Below the pieces are notes generated by a model. The model worked only from the letters and a program-made list of their open reading frames with translations. It had not been told where the DNA came from and did not search any database. A program made the position numbers and the translations under genes. A stretch of DNA of 47,490 nucleotides, from the NCBI GenBank assembly GCA_027488335.1, contig JAIYBU010000155.1:1-47490 (forward strand), written 5' to 3'. The stretch is from Cytophagaceae bacterium. GTDB taxonomy: Bacteria > Bacteroidota > Bacteroidia > Cytophagales > Spirosomataceae. Positions 41,448 to 47,490 of this stretch are shown here, in pieces (position 1 is the stretch's first letter; each line of letters starts with the position of its first letter).

Positions 41448-44400
41448 ATGAGAAAATCTACATCATGGTTGACGCTTGTCAACAACCTTGCAGTGAAAGA
41501 AAAATCCCTTACTTTCTTTGCTGCATTTATCAACTTTTTTGTGACAAAGAAGAGCAGCCAGCCAATTGCCCAAATGACCGTTATAAGGTTATTTGTTCAA
41601 AGGCTGTCGCCCGTTAAGGCTGTTACTTTACACCATTTGGTTGGAGGGTATATGCTTGCATTCTTGGTAATGCTATTTTCTTTGGCATCATCTTCAAAGG
41701 TTGACGCCCAAAACGCTCCATTAAACTGCGACAAGTATTATATGCTTGTAGGAGAGCTTTTAAGTAACTCTTCGTCGAGAACGGATGTCTATCAGTTTGC
41801 GACGGGTACGGGTATAACAAGCTGTAGTTTACCAAATGGCGGTGGTGAAGGTATGGTGGTTGACCCGACCAAGAATATTGCGTATATAGCAACATCAGGT
41901 GGACAAGGACAAATACGTATATATGATATTATTGCAGGTGCATTCTTAGCACCTATTCAATTTCCTGCGGGGGAGGATTTATTAGATGTTTCTATCAGTA
42001 ACGATTATGCGTTTTTATATGTATCTACTTATACGGGTTTATATAAGGTAAGTACTGCAACCCAAACGATTGTTGCTTCTAAATTAAAAAGCACTTTTGT
42101 TAACTTTACAACTGCAGATTTATGGGGTTCTGCAGTACACCCAACAACAGGAAACGTATATGTTTCAACTAACTGGCAGAGTGGTATAAGTACGATTGAA
42201 TATGTCTCTCCAAGTTTGGGGACAGCTACCCAATTAGTTACTGCACCAGCTGGTTTTCAATATAGAGGTATTGTATTTGATAACGATGGAACTTTATGGG
42301 CGGTTTTAGCTAATGGCATGGGATTATCAGATAAAGTTATCCAATACAACTCTACAACTGGAGCTGTCATAAAAAGCTATGATTTTCCTCGTCCAACTGT
42401 AAACGGTGGAATTGCTACGGGTAATGTAAATCCTTTCGATTTAGCTTTTGGACCAAATGATGCTTCAGGTAATCGAATTCTATATATAACCACTTTTAAT
42501 GGTGACTGCGTAACAAGGCTTAATACTTCATTGACGGGTAGCGGAGCGTTTAGTACATATCTTCAATATCAAGCTGGTATTTCAGGCAAATCAATCACAT
42601 TTGTTTGTGGAAATTTTAAATGTATTTGTAATGCTCCAGTAATCAACGATGTAGATTTGGCCATATCAGGAGGTAACTGTAATGCAGGAACAGCTAATAA
42701 TAATGGTTCGGTTACGATTAGTAATTTGAATAGTACTATTGGTACAGTTAAGGCTGATATAAAACAAGGCTCCAGCTATGGTACGTCGCCAATCTATGGT
42801 GCAGGTTCAAACTTAACTTTAGCAGCTGGAGCAACTTCCTTAACTTTTAAAAACCTAAAACCTAATACTACTTATACCGTAAGGGTTTGGAATAGTACGG
42901 ATGCTTGTTTTACAGACAAAACGTTCACTACTCCATCGGCAAACTGTTGTACTTCTTGTTTGTCTAACAACTTTGCGACGAACGGAGATTTTGCAAGTGG
43001 AAATACTTCTTCTTGGTCAAAAGACCTTTTTTCTGCTTCGATTGATTTTGGTGTTTATAATGATGGGATAAATTACGCAATCTTAAATAATAACAATTAT
43101 TCTGGGGCATATTTGGTATATAATGATGTAACAACTGGGATTGTAGGTAACAGAACATATACATTAAATATGAATGCTGCTACTCATAATCCTCCAGTAA
43201 GCGGGGTTGTGCAAATATATATGGAAGCGTATAGTAGTAGCGGTACATTATTAGCAACATCATCTAAATATACCGTTGAAAATGACTATGGTTCGTATGG
43301 CAGATTACCAATTGCTGCAATCAATTTTACGACTCCTACCAATACTGCAAAAATAAGAATTGTTGGATATGCAAATGGTTCAGCTCTTAAGTTTGATAAT
43401 GTAAGACTAACGGCTTGCTATACTACTCCTACTTTAGCAACAACAGTTACTACTCAGCCAAGTTGTGGAAATGCAGATGGAACAGTTACTTTGAGCGTAA
43501 CTGGAGGGAGTGGTAACTTTTCATATAGCAAAGATAATGTAAACTGGCAAAGTTCAAATGTCTTCAGTGGTTTGACAGGTACAACAGCTGGAACTTCTTA
43601 TACATTTTATGTAAGAGATAACCTTTCAAGTACTTGTTCAGCTTCTAAAGTAGTAGTACTTACCTGTTCTTGCCCTGTATGGACAAACGGAAACAATGTA
43701 ACAATTTGTACAGGAGATAAAATCCCTACATTATCGTTTACATCTTCAACAGGCTATACGGGCTATGTGCAGTGGTGCGTATTCTCGCAACCTCTGACAG
43801 CTGGACAGAACCCTTATGACAATTTAACATATAAGGTTACCTGTCTAAATGAAGAAGCTTATGTTACAAATGCTACAAGTATTTCATTAACTAACCTTAC
43901 TGGTATGCCTGCCAATAATACAGGTTCACCAGTAAACTATTATGTGTATGCTTGTATCAAGCCTGTTGACCCTAACTGTAAGACTACATACTCTACACAT
44001 ATTATTACGGTTAATCCAAGACCTACTGTTACAGTAAATAGTCCAACAGTGTGTAATGGGGCCAATGCTACTTTGATAGCTACGAATTGTAGCGGAACTG
44101 TTAAGTGGTATGGCTCACTTACGGGGACAGCAGTATTGTTTACAGGTTCACCTTATGTTATTAATAATGTAACAGCTAATGCCACATATTATGCAACTTG
44201 TACAACAAACAGTTGTGAAGGTGCAAGAGCATTATCAACTATTACATTAGCACCATCGCCGAGTATAAATGTTACGAATGCAACGATATGCTCAGGTGGA
44301 AGTGCAACACTTACAGCTACAAATTGTACGGGTACATTAAGTTGGTCAACAGGAGCAAACACCACAGCAATTACGGTTTCTCCTACAACTACTACCACTT

Positions 44401-47400
44401 ATACAGCTACATGTAATTTGAATGGCTGTACTCAGTCAGTACCTGCAACGGTAACAGTAAAAACGGGAACAGACTGTAATAATAATGTATGTTTGACTTG
44501 TAATCCTGCCACAGTTATTAGATATGATTTGAATAACTGTCAAGCCTTGAGTGGCGGATATACGTATGCTGAATTTACGCCAGTTTATCCAAATGTTGCA
44601 AACTTCGTAAATATTACTGCAACTAACATCTACAGAGATAGTCCTGACGTTAATTTTCATAGCTGTACGATTGGAGCAAGTAATGTTTCAGGAACTGATA
44701 ATGCTATGTGTATATCTGCCAATGTTTCGACAGTAGCGGATTGGAGCAAAGCTATCAAGTTTTCAGCTTCTTTGACACCTTCACAAGTTGGTTCAATTAC
44801 ATCATTGAAATTTAACCAAAAAGCATCAGCTACTTTAACATACTCGCCTTCACCAGCATCAAGTGGTGGAACCGCTTCAAACAACTATCCTACTAAATAT
44901 GCGATTAGAGTATATAAAGCAGGAACATTGATTTATGAAAAATTAGACGCAACGACCAGCCCACAAAACTGGACGACTGAAAATATTGATTTTACAGCTT
45001 ATGCAGACTTTACATTTACATCTGCAAGTACTTATGATTTCCAATTGACAGCTTATGCTCCAGTCGGAAATGGTGCAAGTATCAGTGTTTGGGATGTTGA
45101 TAATTTTGAAGTTGTAGCTTGTAACAAATCTAATACTGTTACTGCAACAGCATCGAACAACGGGCCTAAATGTCAAAATGACCCAATAACATTAACCGCA
45201 ACAGGTGGAACATCATACTCATGGAGTGGTCCATCAGGCTTTACTGCAACTGGGGCAAATGTAACAACGACAATAGCAGGAACATATACTGTAACCGTAA
45301 CTAATACAGTAGGCTGTACAGCAACAGCAACAACAATAGTAGCTGTTAATCCAAATCCAACAGTAACAGTTGATTCAAAAACAATTTGTTTAGGAGGTTC
45401 TGCAACATTGACAGCATCAGGGTGTGTAGGTTCAATAGCATGGTCAGGAGCTGGTACAGGTTCAGGAACTACAATTACAGTTTCACCATCGGCTACTGGT
45501 ACTTATGGTTACACGGCTACTTGTACGAACTCAAATAACTGTAAAGCAACAGCAACAGGTGTAGTTACAGTGACGGCTCAACCAGCAGTGAGTTTACCAA
45601 TTGATTTCCAAGTTTGTAGTGGAACTCCAACAACATTAACTGCAACTGGTTGTGCTGGTGGTACATTATCTTGGAGTACAAATGTTGGTGGTTCTACAGC
45701 TGCAACAGTAACTGTAACACCAACAAACACAGGAACGTCTGCAATCAATATTACTTATACAGTTACTTGTACAACGAGTACAAATAATGGTTGTACAGCT
45801 ACAGATGCTGTTATTGTAACTGTTAACCCACTTCCAACAGTAACTCTTAATCCAACAAACATTACTTGTAATGGAGCAAAAGATGGTAAAATCTTAGCAA
45901 CTGGAAATGGCGGTACACCACAATATACATTCAGTATCAACGGTGGAGCATTCACTACACCAGCCGCAGCTACTAACACATTTACAGGTTTAGAGCCAAA
46001 TACTACTTATACTATTACTGTTAAAGATATAAAAGGTTGTATTGCTACATCATCAGCAACACTTACTCAGCCAGCAGTATTAACCGTATCTACAACAAAA
46101 GTTGACCCTAAGTGTGAAAAATCAGATGGCTCAATTAATTTGACAGTATCAGGTGGAACAATTCCATACACTTACTTGTGGTCGGATGGTTCAACAACGG
46201 AAGATTTAAGTGCGAAAGCAGAAGGAACATATAGTGTAACTTTAACAGATAAAAATGGTTGTATTGCGACGACTTCGGTTGCTTTAACACCACAAGATTG
46301 TTCATTCGACTTAGCATTGAAAAAAGTATTGAAAACGGCTGGTACGTACAAACCAGGCGATAATGTTACTTTCACAATCTCGGTTATTAATCAAGGAACA
46401 GTAACTGCAACGAATGTTCAAGTAACAGATTATATCCCAACAGGTTTAACTCTATCTGATGCAGCGTGGACAGCAACTGCTGGAAAAGCAACGTTAAATA
46501 CAGTTATTCCAACACTTGCACCAGGGGCAACAGTTACAAGAGATATTACATTTAAAATTGATGCTAACTACGAAGGGGCATCAGTAGTAAACCGTGCAGA
46601 AATTAGTGCAGCTACTAATGCAAGAGGTTTGACTGATAAAGATAGTTCTCCAGATGCAGTTGTAGGTAATGACAAGGGTGGACAAGTAAGTAGCCCAGCC
46701 GATGATTATATAGATGGAAATGGGACGGGTGCTGTTGGTGATGGAATAGCAGCAACTGATGAAGATGATGAAGACCCAGCTTTGTTGAATGTTACACAAA
46801 CATTCGACTTGGCCTTAAGAAAGGTTCGTACTTCTGACCCTAAAGTTGTTCCAGGATATGATGTTACTTATGAGATTGAGGTAATTAATCAAGGAACACT
46901 CACGGCTACAAACGTACAAGTAAGCGATTATATCCCTGCTGGTATGACAATAAGCCCAGTTGAAACCAACTGGAACGTAACAGGAAGTATCGCAACGTTA
47001 AAAACACCGATTGCTTCAATAGCACCTTACAACACAAGCGTAAAAAGAACGATTACATTAAGAGTTAATAATATAGAAACTTATCAAGGTCAGACATTAG
47101 TAAATAGAGCAGAGGTTTCTTCTGCTTCTAATGCGTTGAATTTGAATGATAAAGATAGTACGCCTGATGGTATATTAGGAAATGACAAAGGTGGTCAAGT
47201 TGATAGCCCAGCCGATAACTATGTAGATGGAAATGGAACTGGTGTAGTAGGTGATGGTATAGCAGTAACAGATGAAGATGACGAAGACCCTGCAAGTGTA
47301 TCGGTAGAGAAGTTTGACTTGGCGTTGAAGAAGAGTTTGAACAGCAGCACGCAGAGTCCGATTGTGGGCGGCCGAGAGGTGAAGTTCGACATCACGGTTT

Positions 47401-47490
47401 ACAACCAAGGGACGGTTGGAGCAACGGCGATAAAGGTAGTGGATTACATTCCAACGGGCATGAGTTTAAACGATGCGAACTGGACAGCCG
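41448..47490 (+). CDS. Giant multidomain surface protein (propeller, Ig/SprB and DUF11 repeats), 3' end outside window
   Basis: Open for 2014 codons to the window edge. The frame was followed by eye and checked at several points. Start ATG 41448 gives a long N-region; in-frame ATG 41652 behind GGAGGG gives the signal MLAFLVMLFSLASSSKVDAQ and may be the real start. Domains (residues from 41448): YncE/NHL-like propeller 89-385; Fn3-like 395-500; jelly-roll 505-660; SprB-like 661-741; Ig-like 742-1007; Cys-rich jelly-roll 1008-1225; three PKD/Ig-like repeats 1228-1461; two SprB repeats 1464-1618; DUF11 repeats from 1620 (46305), 1786 (46803) and 1956 (47313), the third cut. Each DUF11 unit ends in an Asp/Gly-rich linker (DGNGTG, DEDDEDPA), probably Ca2+-binding. 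A surface adhesin exported by the type IX system is the likely role; the C-terminal sorting domain is not in view. Confidence 0.88.
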   Translation, partial: MRKSTSWLTLVNNLAVKEKSLTFFAAFINFFVTKKSSQPIAQMTVIRLFVQRLSPVKAVTLHHLVGGYMLAFLVMLFSLASSSKVDAQNAPLNCDKYYMLVGELLSNSSSRTDVYQFATGTGITSCSLPNGGGEGMVVDPTKNIAYIATSGGQGQIRIYDIIAGAFLAPIQFPAGEDLLDVSISNDYAFLYVSTYTGLYKVSTATQTIVASKLKSTFVNFTTADLWGSAVHPTTGNVYVSTNWQSGISTIEYVSPSLGTATQLVTAPAGFQYRGIVFDNDGTLWAVLANGMGLSDKVIQYNSTTGAVIKSYDFPRPTVNGGIATGNVNPFDLAFGPNDASGNRILYITTFNGDCVTRLNTSLTGSGAFSTYLQYQAGISGKSITFVCGNFKCICNAPVINDVDLAISGGNCNAGTANNNGSVTISNLNSTIGTVKADIKQGSSYGTSPIYGAGSNLTLAAGATSLTFKNLKPNTTYTVRVWNSTDACFTDKTFTTPSANCCTSCLSNNFATNGDFASGNTSSWSKDLFSASIDFGVYNDGINYAILNNNNYSGAYLVYNDVTTGIVGNRTYTLNMNAATHNPPVSGVVQIYMEAYSSSGTLLATSSKYTVENDYGSYGRLPIAAINFTTPTNTAKIRIVGYANGSALKFDNVRLTACYTTPTLATTVTTQPSCGNADGTVTLSVTGGSGNFSYSKDNVNWQSSNVFSGLTGTTAGTSYTFYVRDNLSSTCSASKVVVLTCSCPVWTNGNNVTICTGDKIPTLSFTSSTGYTGYVQWCVFSQPLTAGQNPYDNLTYKVTCLNEEAYVTNATSISLTNLTGMPANNTGSPVNYYVYACIKPVDPNCKTTYSTHIITVNPRPTVTVNSPTVCNGANATLIATNCSGTVKWYGSLTGTAVLFTGSPYVINNVTANATYYATCTTNSCEGARALSTITLAPSPSINVTNATICSGGSATLTATNCTGTLSWSTGANTTAITVSPTTTTTYTATCNLNGCTQSVPATVTVKTGTDCNNNVCLTCNPATVIRYDLNNCQALSGGYTYAEFTPVYPNVANFVNITATNIYRDSPDVNFHSCTIGASNVSGTDNAMCISANVSTVADWSKAIKFSASLTPSQVGSITSLKFNQKASATLTYSPSPASSGGTASNNYPTKYAIRVYKAGTLIYEKLDATTSPQNWTTENIDFTAYADFTFTSASTYDFQLTAYAPVGNGASISVWDVDNFEVVACNKSNTVTATASNNGPKCQNDPITLTATGGTSYSWSGPSGFTATGANVTTTIAGTYTVTVTNTVGCTATATTIVAVNPNPTVTVDSKTICLGGSATLTASGCVGSIAWSGAGTGSGTTITVSPSATGTYGYTATCTNSNNCKATATGVVTVTAQPAVSLPIDFQVCSGTPTTLTATGCAGGTLSWSTNVGGSTAATVTVTPTNTGTSAINITYTVTCTTSTNNGCTATDAVIVTVNPLPTVTLNPTNITCNGAKDGKILATGNGGTPQYTFSINGGAFTTPAAATNTFTGLEPNTTYTITVKDIKGCIATSSATLTQPAVLTVSTTKVDPKCEKSDGSINLTVSGGTIPYTYLWSDGSTTEDLSAKAEGTYSVTLTDKNGCIATTSVALTPQDCSFDLALKKVLKTAGTYKPGDNVTFTISVINQGTVTATNVQVTDYIPTGLTLSDAAWTATAGKATLNTVIPTLAPGATVTRDITFKIDANYEGASVVNRAEISAATNARGLTDKDSSPDAVVGNDKGGQVSSPADDYIDGNGTGAVGDGIAATDEDDEDPALLNVTQTFDLALRKVRTSDPKVVPGYDVTYEIEVINQGTLTATNVQVSDYIPAGMTISPVETNWNVTGSIATLKTPIASIAPYNTSVKRTITLRVNNIETYQGQTLVNRAEVSSASNALNLNDKDSTPDGILGNDKGGQVDSPADNYVDGNGTGVVGDGIAVTDEDDEDPASVSVEKFDLALKKSLNSSTQSPIVGGREVKFDITVYNQGTVGATAIKVVDYIPTGMSLNDANWTA
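46305..47490 (+). repeat. DUF11 tandem repeats (coding)
   Basis: Three in-frame units begin FDLAL(K/R)K at 46305, 46803 and 47313, with periods of 498 and 510 bp. Shared blocks are INQGT(V/L)TATNVQV, DYIP(T/A)G, VNRAE(I/V)S, NDKGGQV and DGNGTG. The third unit continues beyond the window and is richer in G+C than the first two. Confidence 0.9.

Noticed and set aside
44189-47408. Several 60-77-codon minus-strand frames opposite the giant gene
   Set aside because: They arise from repetitive Thr/Ala/Val codons of the plus-strand Ig and DUF11 repeats.
46305-47490. Long direct repeats suggesting a mobile element
   Set aside because: They are in-frame DUF11 protein repeats with diverged sequence, without transposase or terminal inverted repeats.

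Overview
The window reads as a chromosomal segment of a free-living Bacteroidota bacterium, most likely order Cytophagales (Spirosomaceae-like). This rests on low G+C, housekeeping proteins of the Bacteroidota type (DnaG, Ffh, PurM, ArgH), many lipoproteins and Sec signal peptides ending in Q/C, promoters of the TAnnTTTG type, a FecA-like TonB-dependent receptor, carotenoid desaturation, and a giant SprB/Ig/DUF11 surface protein of the kind exported by the type IX system. No tRNA, rRNA, CRISPR array, transposase or phage gene was seen.

Left part (1-17.4 kb): a lipoprotein dehydrogenase fused to HEAT repeats and cytochrome c, a secreted GH43 enzyme with a DUF1697 gene, ffh, a secreted M20 amidohydrolase, a propeller lipoprotein, arfB, dnaG, a TRIC-type channel, a DUF2490 barrel, a TauE/SafE permease, a coiled-coil protein with unusual I-x-x-N-Q heptads, an XRE regulator, and a BlaR1/BlaI-like pair (M56 peptidase plus BlaI-type repressor) with a visible operator pair.

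Middle part (17.4-30.2 kb): an accessory envelope region. Four secreted PAP2/vanadium-haloperoxidase-superfamily proteins are interspersed with two outer-membrane barrel proteins, an NTF2-like protein, an unknown membrane-anchored protein, a FecA-like receptor and a gamma-carbonic-anhydrase-like protein. A fifth PAP2 paralog lies at 40.0-41.4 kb, directly upstream of the giant surface protein. This paralog family is the most distinctive feature of the window. All five keep the vanadate/phosphate-binding residues and share a WxD...PPGH signature.

Right part (30.3-47.5 kb): an alpha/beta hydrolase, a CrtD-like carotenoid desaturase, a REC-AAA+ response regulator without a DNA-binding domain, a Rieske lipoprotein, purM, a secreted cyanophycinase-like peptidase, a GH130 lipoprotein, argH, a 666-bp hairpin-rich gene-free stretch, the fifth PAP2 gene, and the first 2014 codons of the giant surface protein, which runs off the window.

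Non-coding signals: many clean hairpin terminators, about ten TAnnTTTG elements (several of which decide start codons), and two loci (purM and the alpha/beta hydrolase) where four copies of an ATTCTnn heptamer sit 8-9 bp upstream of an identical TACCTTTG element. That shared architecture is the best candidate here for an undescribed regulatory system.
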